Shown piece after piece: positions 1 through 9,396 of a stretch of DNA of 50,565 bases. The position numbers were made by a program, and so were the translations under genes. How positions within the stretch are numbered: the stretch's first letter is position 1; every line of letters begins with the position of its first letter. The notes under the pieces were generated by a model. The model worked only from the letters and a program-made list of their open reading frames with translations. It had not been told where the DNA came from and made no database searches. The DNA is from Armatimonadota bacterium (GTDB taxonomy: Bacteria; Armatimonadota; UBA5829; DSUL01): contig JADLDK010000037.1 in the NCBI GenBank assembly GCA_020846715.1, forward strand, positions 1-50,565, written 5' to 3'.

Positions 1-34
1 ACCACAAAGCCTGCCTCCGCAGACTCCACAACCA

Positions 35-54
35 AAGTCTCCGAAGGGAGACTT
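35..54 (-). terminator. Rho-independent terminator of the sugar isomerase gene
   Basis: On the minus strand the sequence AAGTCTCC-CTTC-GGAGACTT forms a perfect 8-bp stem with a 4-base loop. A T/G-rich stretch (TGGTTGTGG) follows. It lies about 55 bases beyond the stop codon of the isomerase-like gene and points the same way. The tail is not a pure T run, so efficiency is uncertain. Confidence 0.55.
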
Positions 55-110
55 CGTGCGAACAGGCGCGGTTTCAACCGCCGGCTGTACGGTACGGTCT
101 GCAAACGCGC

Positions 111-923
111 TCACGCCAGCCACCTCCGCAGATCGTCAACCGTCTTGCGGATATCCTTGATCTGCTGCTCGCCCGAGATCTCACGCTCGATGACCAGCTC
201 TCCGTCGTAGCCAATCTCTTTCAGTCGCTGCAGGAAGCGCGGAAACTCCACTTTCCCCTCTCCAACAGCCACTTCCCGGCCCAGCTTCATTCCGTCAGTG
301 GGGTACAGCCCATCCTTCACATGGATATTGCGCACGTACTGCCCGAACACTTCAAGGGAATCTATCGGGTTGCCCTTGCCGTAGAGGATGAGGTTGGCCG
401 GGTCCAGATTGATGCCGAGGTTATCTGTGCCGATCTCGTCAATGGTGCGCAGAAGTGTCACCGGAGTCTCCTGTCCGGTCTCAAACCAGAAGCCCAGTCC
501 ACGCTCCTGACAGTACGTGGCGATCTCCCGTATCAACGCCACAACGACCGGATACTCTGGATCCGTCAGGTTTTCAGGGATAAACCCGCAGTGGGTGATA
601 ATTGCTGGAACGCCCAGCATCTGGGCAAAATCAGCTTCGGTTTTCAGGGCTTTCATGCGCTCTTCACGGTACTGCGGAGGAACCAGACCAAGCGTAACCG
701 GCCCTTCGGTGAAGTTCCATTTGGCCGGACCGGGCCAACCCGCCCACACAGCGCAAATCCGCACGCCCGCCGCTTCTGACTCTCGCTTCACTACCTCGGC
801 CAGCTCCTGTGTCAGCCCTTCTGAGTTCCAGATGCTGAGTTGACAGACGTTGAGCCCGAACTGCGATACGTGGTCAAAGCACTTGCCGCCATTTCGAAGC
901 GGATTGATCACACCGATATCCAT
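111..923 (-). CDS. Sugar phosphate isomerase/epimerase (xylose isomerase-like TIM barrel)
   Basis: The 270-residue protein has the AP endonuclease 2/xylose isomerase-like TIM-barrel pattern. Visible landmarks are ITHCGF near residue 110, a GFWFETGQE strand, the metal-ligand strand NLGINLDPANLILYGKGNP near residues 168-186, NIHVKDG near 199-205, and a C-terminal GYDGELVIEREI strand. Families of this kind isomerise or epimerise sugars or inositol derivatives using a divalent metal in the cytoplasm. The substrate cannot be read from the sequence. The ATG start has AGGAT seven bases upstream. A stem-loop terminator follows the gene. No neighbour in the same direction suggests a pathway, although an oxidoreductase of the usual partner family (Gfo/Idh/MocA) lies 12 kb away. 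Confidence 0.85.
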   Translation of the reverse strand: MDIGVINPLRNGGKCFDHVSQFGLNVCQLSIWNSEGLTQELAEVVKRESEAAGVRICAVWAGWPGPAKWNFTEGPVTLGLVPPQYREERMKALKTEADFAQMLGVPAIITHCGFIPENLTDPEYPVVVALIREIATYCQERGLGFWFETGQETPVTLLRTIDEIGTDNLGINLDPANLILYGKGNPIDSLEVFGQYVRNIHVKDGLYPTDGMKLGREVAVGEGKVEFPRFLQRLKEIGYDGELVIEREISGEQQIKDIRKTVDDLRRWLA

Positions 924-1244
924 AAAATCCTGCTTTCTACAAACAACCCTCGACAGACTTTCAACGCCGTCGCTGCGCCTGCCCCTGTTTCGCTGTGTAT
1001 CCCGGACGGGACGGTCCGCCCACCTGCCGTCGCCAGCGCTCAGGGACGCCCGCTTCCTCTGGCCACACGCCAGGTCCCGTCTCTTGTCAATTCGCGTTGC
1101 TGCCGATAAAACAATGGACTGCTACCGCGGCGTCAGTAATCCAACGAGGCGCCGTCTGCCTGGTCACTCGCGCAGGCGGCCTTAGAGACAGCTTTGTCCT
1201 GCTCACTCAATCTTGCATTACCAGAGCTCATCAAGACGCACAGA
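924..1244. other. Intergenic region between divergent genes
   Basis: These 321 bases separate the leftward isomerase gene from the rightward sensor kinase gene. A candidate kinase promoter lies at 1084-1112. No convincing reading frame or structured RNA is seen in the rest. Confidence 0.5.
1084..1112 (+). promoter_or_regulatory. Candidate sigma-70 type promoter for the sensor kinase
   Basis: TTGTCA (5 of 6 to the -35 consensus) is followed after 17 bases by TAAAAC (4 of 6 to the -10). It lies about 130 bases upstream of the chosen kinase start. This is a pattern match only. Confidence 0.3.
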
Positions 1245-4200
1245 ATGACAGAACAACAAAACTCTTCCCGGCACAACTCAACATCACACGCCCAAGTAGT
1301 CAGACGGCTGATCCCAGGCGCTCTCGCGGTTGCAGCGCTCCTGTTTGTCCTTCACACGCTGCTTAACCGTTTCCTGCCACAAAGCCCGTTCTTGGGAATT
1401 CTTGCCGGTCTGACTGGAGCGGCTGTCTTTGCCGGTGTGTCCGTTGCTATTCTGAAGGGCATCTCAGTCTCCGCGCAACCAGATCCGCAGCTAGGGTTCG
1501 ACCTGCAGGAGTTTACCAGACAGCTCCTCGACCACGCTCCGTCGCCGGTCTATGTTCTGGATCCCGACATGCGCTACCTACTGGTGAACCGAGCATGGGA
1601 GGAGGGCACTGGAATCAGCAGTAGCGAGGCCATTGGGCGAAAAGTTGCCGAGCTATTTCCGCGGGAAACTGCGGAACACCTCGCCGAGGCGGACGCCACG
1701 ATTGTTGTTACGGGAATATCAGCGGTCAGCAGGCAACAGACTCACTTCAAAGGCGAAGAGCGCTACTTTCACACAGTCAATTTTCCGCTGCTACGCGCTG
1801 ATGGAAGTATCGAAGGGGTCGGTGGAATCTCAATAGAGACTACGCAAGTGGAGGAGGCTGTCGAAAAGCTGAGGTGGCTGGCCTCCTTCCCCGATCTCAA
1901 TCCGCTGCCAACCGTGGAGATGGACAGTAACTTCAAACTGACCTACTGCAATCCTGCGTCCGAGTCTGCATTCCCGGGGATTGCGGCCTCCGGCATTGAG
2001 CATCCCACACTACAGGGGCTTGATATGCTCAGACAGCAAATGCGCAGCGGTGATCGTTCCACGCACAGCCGGGATATTGAGTTCGACGAGCGAATCTACC
2101 ACCAGACCATTCTGTGGATTGATGACCAGCAACTGATGCGGATTTACAGTCTGGACATCACGGATACCGTACTGACGCAGGAAGCCCTGCGCGGAAGTGA
2201 ACAGCGCTTCCGCACTATCTTCGACGCCGCCTCGGAGTGCATCCTTGTATGGGACAGCGACTATCTCTGCCTGTACGTCAATACGGCCTGCGAACAAGAG
2301 CTCAAACGCAAGGCCTATACGCTGATTGGTAACGACCTGAGAGAGGGCCTGCAGGACATTCCAGAGCTGCTCGAAGCTTGGCTGGAAGCCACAGATCGCG
2401 CCGTCAAGACGGGAGAACGGGTGTTCCTTGAGAACTGCTTCACTCTGGACGGCGGCAAAGTCTGGATGGAGTCCACTGTCTCTGCCGTTCTCAATGCGCA
2501 GGGAGAAGCCGTAGCGGTCGCCGTGTTGTTCAGAAATATCACATCACGCAAGCTTGCTGAACAGGAACTGCAGCTCTACACTGTTCAGCTCGTCGCCGCA
2601 AGACGCGACCTTGAAAAACATGCCCGCCGCCTCAAACAGCAGGCCAGAGAACTCAAACAGGCGCGCGACACAGCCCTTGAAGCTACCCGGATGAAATCCG
2701 ACTTCCTCGCCAGCATGAGCCACGAAATTCGAACTCCGATGAACGGAATCATCGGAATGAGCGGACTATTGCTCGAAACAGAGCTCGACTCCGATCAAAA
2801 AGAGTTTACAGAGATCATAAAGAGCAGCGCCAACAACCTTCTCACACTCATTTCCGACATCCTGGACTTCTCCAAAATTGAGGCGGGTAAGGTGGAGCTG
2901 GAGCATACGGAGTTCGACCTGACGCTTACACTCGAGGAGACCCTGGACGCACTGGCCATCAAAGCGTGTGAGAAGGGTCTTGAGTTTGCGCTGGATATCT
3001 CACCCACTGCACCTCGGCTCCTCCAGGGAGACCCGGTGCGGCTGCGCCAGATTGTCACCAACCTGTGCGGGAACGCCATCAAGTTTACGAAGCAGGGAGA
3101 GGTGATCGTCAGCGTCGAGTTGCTGGAGGAGAACAGCACCCATGCACGCTTCAAGATTTCTGTGAGCGATACCGGCATCGGTATTCCAAAGGAGGCCCAC
3201 GGGCGGCTGTTCCAGTCCTTCTCTCAGGCCGAAAGCTCCACCACGCGCCACTACGGCGGCACCGGGCTCGGACTGGCCATCAGCAAACGTCTCGTGGACC
3301 TGATGAACGGCGAGATCGGATTGGACAGCGAAGTCGGGAAGGGCTCCGTTTTCTGGTTCACACTGAGTCTGGAGAAGCAGCCAGCGGCGCAGAGCGAGCC
3401 TCAACGGCAACCGGAATCTCTGCGCGCCCTTATTGTTGAGCCAAACGACTCTCTACGCGCAATCCTCGTATCCCGGCTTGAACAGTGGCGCTGCAGCGCT
3501 GTGGCCACCTCGTCAGTCCAAGAAGCCATAGCCGCTCTTGACCGCGCGGAAGCTGACAAGCTGCGCTGGGACGTCGCGCTCATTGACGCAAAGCTGGGAG
3601 AGCGCACGGGACTTCAGTTTGCGCAGTCCTGCCAGAATCGCGCCGCACTCCGAGAGTGCAAAACAATTCTGCTGTGCACTCTGGGATCGGCGCCCGCGCG
3701 AGAAGAGCTGGACGCCGCGGGTGTGTCCGCAACCCTCACCAAGCCCGTGAAATACCGGGCTCTTGCCGACTGCCTGATGTTCGGACACGATCATTGCGCT
3801 GCCAGCGCAGATGCGGCCGCTCCTGCCCAGCCGAAACCAGAGCCGGCGGCGGAAGCGCCCCGCGGGCCATCCGAAAAGCTGCTTGTTGTGGATGATAACC
3901 CCGTAAACCAGACCGTTGCACTGAAGACGTTGAGATCGCTCGGGTACGACGCAGACGCCATCAACGACGGGGCACACGCAGTGCACGCTCTTGAAAATCA
4001 CACGTACCGGCTTGTGTTGATGGATTTGCAGATGCCCGAGATGGACGGATTTGAAGCCACCGCCGCCATTCGAGCGCACTCAGACGAGCGCGTGCGCAGC
4101 ATTCCCATCGTCGCCATTACAGCCCACGCCATCCAGGAAGACAGAGAACGCTGCCTGAAGGCCGGCATGAATGGCTTTCTGACCAAGCCAATCCAGAAAG

Positions 4201-4274
4201 ACGCCCTTGGCAGTGTACTTGAGAGTCTTTTGTCGCCAGAGGAGCCGCCGGACGAGTTAGCCAGAGCTGCGTGA
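1245..4274 (+). CDS. Hybrid sensor histidine kinase with PAS domains and two receiver domains
   Basis: I start at the ATG giving MTEQQNSS; an upstream start at 1194 would add 17 unlikely residues. Numbering below counts from the upstream start. Two hydrophobic segments (about 39-57 and 65-87) anchor the protein. PAS-like domains follow at about 107-220, 228-330 and 335-455, the last ending in a typical PAC motif, then a short coiled coil. The HisKA H-box ([10 protein letters not shown]) has the phospho-acceptor His510. The HATPase domain has the N box near 620-632, DTGIGIP (G1) near 659-665 and [10 protein letters not shown] (G2) near 688-697. The first receiver (about 743-865) keeps an Asp at 798 but has EP in place of the usual acidic pair. 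The second (about 894-1010) is canonical, with DD at 900-901 and phospho-Asp944. It probably signals through this last receiver to a separate regulator. The next gene encodes a c-di-GMP phosphodiesterase. Confidence 0.9.
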   Translation: MTEQQNSSRHNSTSHAQVVRRLIPGALAVAALLFVLHTLLNRFLPQSPFLGILAGLTGAAVFAGVSVAILKGISVSAQPDPQLGFDLQEFTRQLLDHAPSPVYVLDPDMRYLLVNRAWEEGTGISSSEAIGRKVAELFPRETAEHLAEADATIVVTGISAVSRQQTHFKGEERYFHTVNFPLLRADGSIEGVGGISIETTQVEEAVEKLRWLASFPDLNPLPTVEMDSNFKLTYCNPASESAFPGIAASGIEHPTLQGLDMLRQQMRSGDRSTHSRDIEFDERIYHQTILWIDDQQLMRIYSLDITDTVLTQEALRGSEQRFRTIFDAASECILVWDSDYLCLYVNTACEQELKRKAYTLIGNDLREGLQDIPELLEAWLEATDRAVKTGERVFLENCFTLDGGKVWMESTVSAVLNAQGEAVAVAVLFRNITSRKLAEQELQLYTVQLVAARRDLEKHARRLKQQARELKQARDTALEATRMKSDFLASMSHEIRTPMNGIIGMSGLLLETELDSDQKEFTEIIKSSANNLLTLISDILDFSKIEAGKVELEHTEFDLTLTLEETLDALAIKACEKGLEFALDISPTAPRLLQGDPVRLRQIVTNLCGNAIKFTKQGEVIVSVELLEENSTHARFKISVSDTGIGIPKEAHGRLFQSFSQAESSTTRHYGGTGLGLAISKRLVDLMNGEIGLDSEVGKGSVFWFTLSLEKQPAAQSEPQRQPESLRALIVEPNDSLRAILVSRLEQWRCSAVATSSVQEAIAALDRAEADKLRWDVALIDAKLGERTGLQFAQSCQNRAALRECKTILLCTLGSAPAREELDAAGVSATLTKPVKYRALADCLMFGHDHCAASADAAAPAQPKPEPAAEAPRGPSEKLLVVDDNPVNQTVALKTLRSLGYDADAINDGAHAVHALENHTYRLVLMDLQMPEMDGFEATAAIRAHSDERVRSIPIVAITAHAIQEDRERCLKAGMNGFLTKPIQKDALGSVLESLLSPEEPPDELARAA

Positions 4275-4391
4275 TCATTGTGGTCCACAAACAGTACAAC
4301 CTTAACTTTTTCTTAAGTATACAGGCCGTTCTTCTGGAAAGGTATTTCATGCGCCTGTAGTTGGACCACGAGAGACTCTGGAGCAAACTGA

Positions 4392-6752
4392 GTGTTCACC
4401 AATTCCATTCGAGCAAGAATAACGCTCCTGCTAAGCACTGTTGCTGTAGCCGCGCTTGGGGGATTTTTGATCTATCACGCTGTTGCGGCGCGCCAGGAAG
4501 CGCGCGTATATCAGCGGACTGCCGCCGACAAGCAGCGCCTCATCCGGCGTATTCTGAACCTCAATGGGCGCTCGATTGACAACCTCGCCTTCGACTACAG
4601 CTTTTCCGATGCGCTCTCCCAGTTTGCCCAGCGTGGCGGGCGGAGCTGGGCCAAAGCCAATCTTGATACCTCCCTCTCCACTTTCAAGGCCACGGGCTGC
4701 TGGGTCTACAACAAGAACGGCCAGTTGGTCTACGGCGTAGACGATGGACGAGACTCTCGTCTCACAAAAGATCCCGTTCAACCTGCCATTCTTGGGAAGC
4801 TCTTTGAGAAATCGCCGTTCTGTCACTTCTACACAGACTCACCAGCCGGAGTCCTGGAGATTCGTGGCGCGGAAATCCACAAATCCAGAGACTACCAGCG
4901 TACAGGGCCAAAATTCGGTTACTTCTTCGTCGGCCGGATCTGGTCGGAAGACTATCTCAAAGAGCTGGGAGTGCTGACGGAGTCTTCCATATCCCTCGTA
5001 CCTGCGAACGCCCGGAGTTCACTGCCAGCCTCTGTTCGCAATCACTCACACACAATCTTCATTGACCAGCCGTTAGCTGGCTGGGACGCCAAACCCGTTG
5101 CCGTTCTGCGCCTTGTCAGCAACAGTCCTGTTCTGCTCATGCAGAAACAGTACCGCCAGCGAATTGTGACGGCACTGAGCATCTTCTGTGTTGTTATCAT
5201 TGTCTTTCTCAGTCTGGCGCTGGTAAAGTGGGTCAGCCGGCCACTCCAAAGCCTGTGCGACAGCATGGAAGCGGAGACGCCGGAGCCTCTCGGTCCGCTG
5301 GTGCGAGAGGCGACGGAGTTCGGAGATCTTGCGCGGATGGTCCGGAGCTTCTTTGAACAGCAGGGAGAGCTGAGAGCTGAGGTCGAGGAGCGCCGCAAAG
5401 CCGAAGAGCAGATCGGGGAGCTGAACTCAGAGCTGGAATATCGCGTCCTTATGCGCACAGCGCAGCTCCACACCGCCAATTCTGAACTGGAGCAGGAGGT
5501 GCAGGAGCGCACACGAGCCGAAGAGCGCATTTTGCAGCTCAACGAGCAGCTACGCCGCAGGCTGGAGCGGTTGAGCGCCCTTCGCGATATAGACCTGGCC
5601 ATAGCAAGCACTATGGATTTGCGCCTTATGGTCAGCATCTGCCTCAAGCACGTCACCGACCAGCTCGGTGTCCACTCGGCTGCCGTTCTGCGCCGCCATC
5701 CGCAGAGCAACTCTCTGCACTACGTCGCATGGGACGGCTTCAAGGGTAAAGGACCTATCCGCGTCTGTATGCCTCCGGGAGAGGGCTTGTCCGGCGCCTG
5801 CGCGCAGACTCAGGAGAGCGTGCACGAGCCGGATCTCAGCCGCAAACGCGGCATCCGCAAATGCAACCCTGTGCTTGGACGCGAGAAATTCGTCTTCTAC
5901 TACGCAAAGCCGCTCATCGTAAAGGACGAGGTCAAGGGTGTCCTGGAAGTGTTTCACCGCGAGGCTTTCACACCGGATCAAGAGTGGCTGGACTATCTTG
6001 AGATTCTCTCCGGACAGCTCGCGATAGCCATTGACAACGCCGGGCTGCTCAACGATCTTCAGCGGGCGAATGCAGAACTCAGCTCTGCCTACCAGGCGAC
6101 CATCGAAGGCTGGTCCAGAGCTCTGGACATGCGCGACCGCGAGACGCAGGGACACTCGGAACGGGTCACCGCCACAACGCTGCGCATGGCTCAGTTGGTG
6201 GGAATCCCTGAAGAGAACCTGATTCACATCAAGCACGGCGCTCTGCTGCACGACATCGGGAAGATGGGCGTGCCGGACGCTATTTTACACAAGCCCGGGC
6301 GGCTTACAGACGAAGAGTGGGTGACCATGCGCAGCCACACCGCAAAAGCGCTGGATATGCTCTCCCCAGTAGAGTATCTGCGCCCTGCGCTGGATATCCC
6401 CTACTGTCACCACGAGAAGTGGGACGGCTCCGGCTATCCTCGCGGCCTCAAAGGACAGGATATCCCCCTTGCGGCCCGGATTTTTGCCATTGCCGACGTA
6501 TACGACGCCCTGATTTCTGACCGGCCGTACCGCGACGGATGGCCACGTGAGAAGGCGGTGGAGTACATCTGCGAGCATGCCGGAAGCCACTTTGACCCCG
6601 CACTTGTGAAAGTGTTCCTGCGCCTGATGAACGAGACCGATCTCGACCTCAGCTCTCTGCCCAATGCGCAGCGCCTGCTGAATGAGCTGAACGAGACGGG
6701 TGAAGTCGTAGAATTGCCGGCCGCCGAAGAGCTGTTGCCACAGGCCGCTTAG
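4392..6752 (+). CDS. CHASE4-HAMP-GAF-HD-GYP membrane c-di-GMP phosphodiesterase
   Basis: The 786-residue protein starts with GTG. A transmembrane helix (about 10-30) and a second (about 257-279) flank a periplasmic CHASE4-like sensor (about 31-255, with the FDYSFSDAL motif). A HAMP-like linker, a long coiled coil (about 320-395) and a GAF domain (about 396-550) follow. The C-terminal HD-GYP domain has HDIGKMGVPD (His620-Asp621) and HHEKWDGSGYPRGLKG (GYP at 681-683). This is the complete signature of HD-GYP enzymes, which hydrolyse cyclic di-GMP. No GGDEF domain is present in the protein or elsewhere in the window. It lies 117 bases after the hybrid kinase in the same direction, so the two may be co-regulated. 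Confidence 0.92.
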   Translation: MFTNSIRARITLLLSTVAVAALGGFLIYHAVAARQEARVYQRTAADKQRLIRRILNLNGRSIDNLAFDYSFSDALSQFAQRGGRSWAKANLDTSLSTFKATGCWVYNKNGQLVYGVDDGRDSRLTKDPVQPAILGKLFEKSPFCHFYTDSPAGVLEIRGAEIHKSRDYQRTGPKFGYFFVGRIWSEDYLKELGVLTESSISLVPANARSSLPASVRNHSHTIFIDQPLAGWDAKPVAVLRLVSNSPVLLMQKQYRQRIVTALSIFCVVIIVFLSLALVKWVSRPLQSLCDSMEAETPEPLGPLVREATEFGDLARMVRSFFEQQGELRAEVEERRKAEEQIGELNSELEYRVLMRTAQLHTANSELEQEVQERTRAEERILQLNEQLRRRLERLSALRDIDLAIASTMDLRLMVSICLKHVTDQLGVHSAAVLRRHPQSNSLHYVAWDGFKGKGPIRVCMPPGEGLSGACAQTQESVHEPDLSRKRGIRKCNPVLGREKFVFYYAKPLIVKDEVKGVLEVFHREAFTPDQEWLDYLEILSGQLAIAIDNAGLLNDLQRANAELSSAYQATIEGWSRALDMRDRETQGHSERVTATTLRMAQLVGIPEENLIHIKHGALLHDIGKMGVPDAILHKPGRLTDEEWVTMRSHTAKALDMLSPVEYLRPALDIPYCHHEKWDGSGYPRGLKGQDIPLAARIFAIADVYDALISDRPYRDGWPREKAVEYICEHAGSHFDPALVKVFLRLMNETDLDLSSLPNAQRLLNELNETGEVVELPAAEELLPQAA

Positions 6753-6905
6753 CTTCCCGAAGGCGTGCCCATACCGGCGCTGCGAATGCCGGAGGCGCCG
6801 GACATCTCGTTGCTGTCACGCACCACTGCCGTGCGCGCTCCAGACTGAGCGAGCGGCGCTTCAGGAACCAAACGCCGCCGCATGCGTTCAATATTGCGCA
6901 ACCTC
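6753..6905. other. Spacer upstream of ssrA
   Basis: GC-rich sequence between the HD-GYP stop and the ssrA promoter. A minus-strand frame (6749-6931) is open but has no ribosome binding site and a low-complexity protein, so I do not call it. No terminator with a T run is visible. Confidence 0.4.
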
Positions 6906-6934
6906 TTCACGCCACGCAGGCGATATGTCATAAT
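6906..6934 (+). promoter_or_regulatory. Candidate ssrA promoter
   Basis: TTCACG is followed after exactly 17 bases by CATAAT (5 of 6 to the -10 consensus). Initiation would fall near 6941, about 19 bases before the mature tmRNA 5' end, as expected for a precursor trimmed by RNase P. Confidence 0.5.
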
Positions 6935-6959
6935 AGAGTAGCGCTACAGGCGCTTCCGT

Positions 6960-7346
6960 GGGGGCGATAGGTGTCGACAGGGAGCTTTGAAGCGCAGTTT
7001 GCGAGTCGAGGCGCCGCTGGCCTCGTAAAAAGCGGCAAAACCATAAACGCGAACACTAATAACTATAGCTACGCGCTCGCTGCCTAGGTAACTGGGTAGC
7101 GCTTCCCGGTCTTTACCGGGACGTCCGGCCTCTCTTCGCCGTTGGGAGAGGACGCGGGCGTCGAAACAGACGGCTTGCTCCGGGCAGGGGACTGCTGGGC
7201 CCGGGGGACTCAAAAAGCAGTCTGGCCAGGCCGTAATCCCCGCCTGTGGGGATAGCGGCCGGTGAGATAAAAAACGCAGGACACACTCGTAGACGGCTGC
7301 GCGGTCGGCTTCTTGGACCCGAGTTCGAGTCTCGGCGCCTCCACCA
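6960..7346 (+). ncRNA. ssrA: Transfer-messenger RNA (tmRNA)
   Basis: The one-piece tmRNA rescues stalled ribosomes and tags the nascent chain for proteolysis. The 5' end GGGGGCGAUAGGUGUCGACAG and the 3' end carrying GUUCGAGUCUCGGCGCC-UCC-ACCA form the tRNA-like domain. The 7-bp acceptor stem pairs 6960-6966 with 7334-7340 plus adjoining bases, and CCA is encoded. The resume frame at 7049-7087 reads ANTNNYSYALAA followed by TAG, a normal proteolysis tag ending in ALAA. GC-rich pseudoknot arms follow the tag (for example ACCGGG and GGGAGAGG segments). No terminator separates the RNA from the coding sequence that begins 14-23 bases downstream. Confidence 0.97.
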
Positions 7347-7368
7347 AATATTAGACCAGGTGACAAGT

Positions 7369-7620
7369 GTGGAATCACGTCTGGACCGATTAGAAGTAAG
7401 GCGCTGGCTTGCGGGGCACCGCGAAGCTGAGAACGTGATCCGAAGGGAACGCGCTAGAGAGCTGATCGGCCGCTCCACCGACGACGCCTGGGCAATATAC
7501 TTCAGCCTGCTGGACAGTCAGCTTGGCGAGCCGCCAGATCAGAACAAACCTTCTTACGTATTAATGGCAATGCGGCGCGTGCTGGACCGCTACGCCCGCC
7601 GGACGCAGCCTACGCCATGA
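7369..7620 (+). CDS. Small helical protein, probable antitoxin partner of the nucleotidyltransferase
   Basis: An 83-residue, highly charged, helix-rich protein starting VESRLDRLEV and containing a WLAGHREAENVIRRERARELIG stretch broken by many Arg and Glu residues. It ends in an ATGA overlap with the next gene. Two GTG starts are possible, 7360 and 7369; I prefer 7369 because CCAGG lies at a suitable distance upstream. I do not recognise a named family. Small charged proteins overlapping an AbiEii-type nucleotidyltransferase are commonly the cognate antitoxin-like partner, so the role is inferred from position. It begins immediately after the tmRNA 3' end. Confidence 0.6.
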   Translation: MESRLDRLEVRRWLAGHREAENVIRRERARELIGRSTDDAWAIYFSLLDSQLGEPPDQNKPSYVLMAMRRVLDRYARRTQPTP

Positions 7621-8195
7621 GCGTGCTGGACGCCGCAGCCGAAGTAGCAGATTTTTTGAATGAACAAGCCGTTCCCTATGCTATTATCGGCGGCCTTGCA
7701 GTTCAGTACTGGGGAGATGCGCGAACAACTCGAGATGTTGATGTTGTCGTTCTTCTCAGCCCGGAGCAGACGGCTCGCTTTCTTGAGGCGGCCGTACAAG
7801 CCTTCAAGCCACGCTTGCAGGATGCGGTTGCGTTTGCAGAGGCCAACCGCATTCTCCTGATCTCTGATGCATCCGGCACACCTGTAGACATTTCACTGGG
7901 CATTCCTGGCTACGAAGAAGAGGCCGTCCGCCGAGCCGTTACTGTCACCCTGCCCAATAAGAGGTCTATCCGCCTGATTAGAGCCGAAGACCTTGTTGTG
8001 CACAAATGTATTGCTGGACGGCCCAGGGACCGAGAAGATGTTGCAGGAATAGTCGCACGGCAATACACCTCCCTGAACGTCACCTACATCCGTGAGTGGC
8101 TAAGCCAGTTCGCAGAGCTTATTGATGACCACGATGTTGTCGCCATATTTGAGAGTGCGCTCCAGAGAGTGCAAGCTGATCTGAATGACCGATGA
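7617..8195 (+). CDS. AbiEii-like / MNT-type nucleotidyltransferase
   Basis: The 192-residue protein has the minimal nucleotidyltransferase signature near the N terminus: IIGGLAVQYWG (Gly25-Gly26), then TTRDVDVVV with Asp40 and Asp42 as the predicted metal ligands. A second strand, GTPVDISL, supplies the usual third Asp near residue 91. A helical region with RPRDREDV follows, as in related proteins. Such enzymes transfer nucleotides to RNA or protein and act as the toxic half of AbiE-type systems or as nucleotidylating toxins. The start overlaps the preceding stop (ATGA), which implies translational coupling. Substrate and toxicity are unknown. Confidence 0.8.
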   Translation: MSVLDAAAEVADFLNEQAVPYAIIGGLAVQYWGDARTTRDVDVVVLLSPEQTARFLEAAVQAFKPRLQDAVAFAEANRILLISDASGTPVDISLGIPGYEEEAVRRAVTVTLPNKRSIRLIRAEDLVVHKCIAGRPRDREDVAGIVARQYTSLNVTYIREWLSQFAELIDDHDVVAIFESALQRVQADLNDR

Positions 8196-8480
8196 CCGAG
8201 AGCCAGGTGGCCGTTCTTGACAACTCGTATTCTGGCGGAGTTCCTGGCAACGAAGTCAAATAGACCACATTAACATCCTTCACACCGGCGTCATCGGTGA
8301 TCACCGTAGAAGTGACTTCCGCATCCAGCGTGCTAATCTATGCCTGCAACCTCTGCCTAAGTCGCTAGCATAGCGATTTGACCTCCCACGCAGCTCACTT
8401 CTTGCGACCGGACTGAAGGTGGCTCATAGGCTGGTGTAAGGCTGGGTCAGCCAGACTTCATACTGACCCGCAGCGGCAAT
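8196..8480 (-). pseudogene. Possible decayed fragment of a secreted Ig-like protein
   Basis: No intact gene fits here. On the minus strand a frame around 8200-8340 reads AEVTSTVITDDAGVKDVNVV, which resembles the start of an Ig-like fold of secreted bacterial proteins (VTATVTDDSGV type). In another frame near 8420-8475 it reads AAAGQYEVWLTQPYTSL before a stop. The frames do not join and there is no start. I read this as a remnant left by an insertion or deletion, with low confidence. Confidence 0.25.
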
Positions 8481-9014
8481 CTACGTCTTTTCAATCTCCA
8501 GACTCGGCTTGAGCGGTATGAGATTCCTCAGCGTGAACACCACCGGGCATCTCTCCAGTGCAAGCGCCTCGGCCTCCCGAATCTTGTCTTCCGGCGCATC
8601 GCTGACGATCTGGAGAATGACTCGAATTCCTTCCATTATCGGCTCTTCACCGATGCCGAAGACCTTGGAGAAATTGACGTCGGCTTCCACACGCGCTTTG
8701 AGACTCTTCAACTCCACGCCCAGCGCAGAAGCCGTAGCCGCAAACACCCCCGTGTAACAGGATGCCAGACCGAAGAAGCAGTAGTGCATGGGTCCGGGCA
8801 ACGCTCCGCTGCCGCCCATAAACGTCGGGTTGTCGGCCTCGAAGGCGACCTTTCCACCTTCAAAGGCGACAGTAGATCTGAACTGCGCTCCGCCGTCGCC
8901 CAGCAGCCATTCCCCTTCCATCACCTGCGTCTTTCGCGACTTGGCTGGGTCCTGGCGGATCTGCTCCGCAAATCCCTCAATTTTGTCCAGGTCGACATTG
9001 TTGAACCGCGACAT
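8481..9014 (-). CDS. OsmC/Ohr family protein
   Basis: The 177-residue protein has the OsmC fold with both family cysteines: one in GLASCYTGVFAA (about residue 86) and one in ALERCPVVFTLRN (about residue 155). OsmC/Ohr proteins reduce organic hydroperoxides through this cysteine pair; some members of this YhfA-like branch have other or unknown substrates. The ATG start has AAGGAG seven bases upstream. It is transcribed opposite to the GmrSD-like gene and is a monocistron in the island-like region after ssrA. A second, distant OsmC paralogue lies at 21.8 kb. Confidence 0.85.
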   Translation of the reverse strand: MSRFNNVDLDKIEGFAEQIRQDPAKSRKTQVMEGEWLLGDGGAQFRSTVAFEGGKVAFEADNPTFMGGSGALPGPMHYCFFGLASCYTGVFAATASALGVELKSLKARVEADVNFSKVFGIGEEPIMEGIRVILQIVSDAPEDKIREAEALALERCPVVFTLRNLIPLKPSLEIEKT

Positions 9015-9396
9015 GGTAAGCTCCTTCCGAAGGGTGGCGAGTTCTCATAGCCGCCAGAGCCGCACTTGCGACCCGCAGCGACCCATACCACCCCGGCCTC
9101 GTAGACATGATACCCACCGCCTGCCTGTAGCATCCAGCGCAGTAAAATGGCTGGCGAGTGTAGAAAAGCCTAGTGCTCACACAAAAAATCCATCCCACCG
9201 GATTCCCCAGCGCGACTCTCCGTAGAGAAGTGGATTCTACGCGTAAGGGAGATACATGGCCGTCTAGCCTGAAAGGTTGTTGAGACTACTAGCCGGGTTG
9301 ATCGAAGTTGCTATAAACACGGCAAAGCAAGCTCTTAGAAGCTTACAGTGTAAACAGCGGCTGAGACCTACAGGAATTGAGAAAGGATAAACAGGC
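9015..9396. other. Intergenic region between divergent genes
   Basis: These 382 bases separate the leftward osmC-like gene from the rightward DUF262 gene. The last part is relatively AT-rich and has a TATAAA at 9312-9317, but no -35 element at normal spacing. No gene is supported. Confidence 0.4.

Noticed and set aside
6749..6931. Minus-strand 60-codon frame upstream of ssrA
   Set aside because: No ribosome binding site, Arg-rich low-complexity product, and its start lies in the ssrA -10 element.
7246..7368. 5' part of the open frame leading into the small antitoxin-like protein
   Set aside because: It lies within the tmRNA gene; the real start must be after the CCA end.
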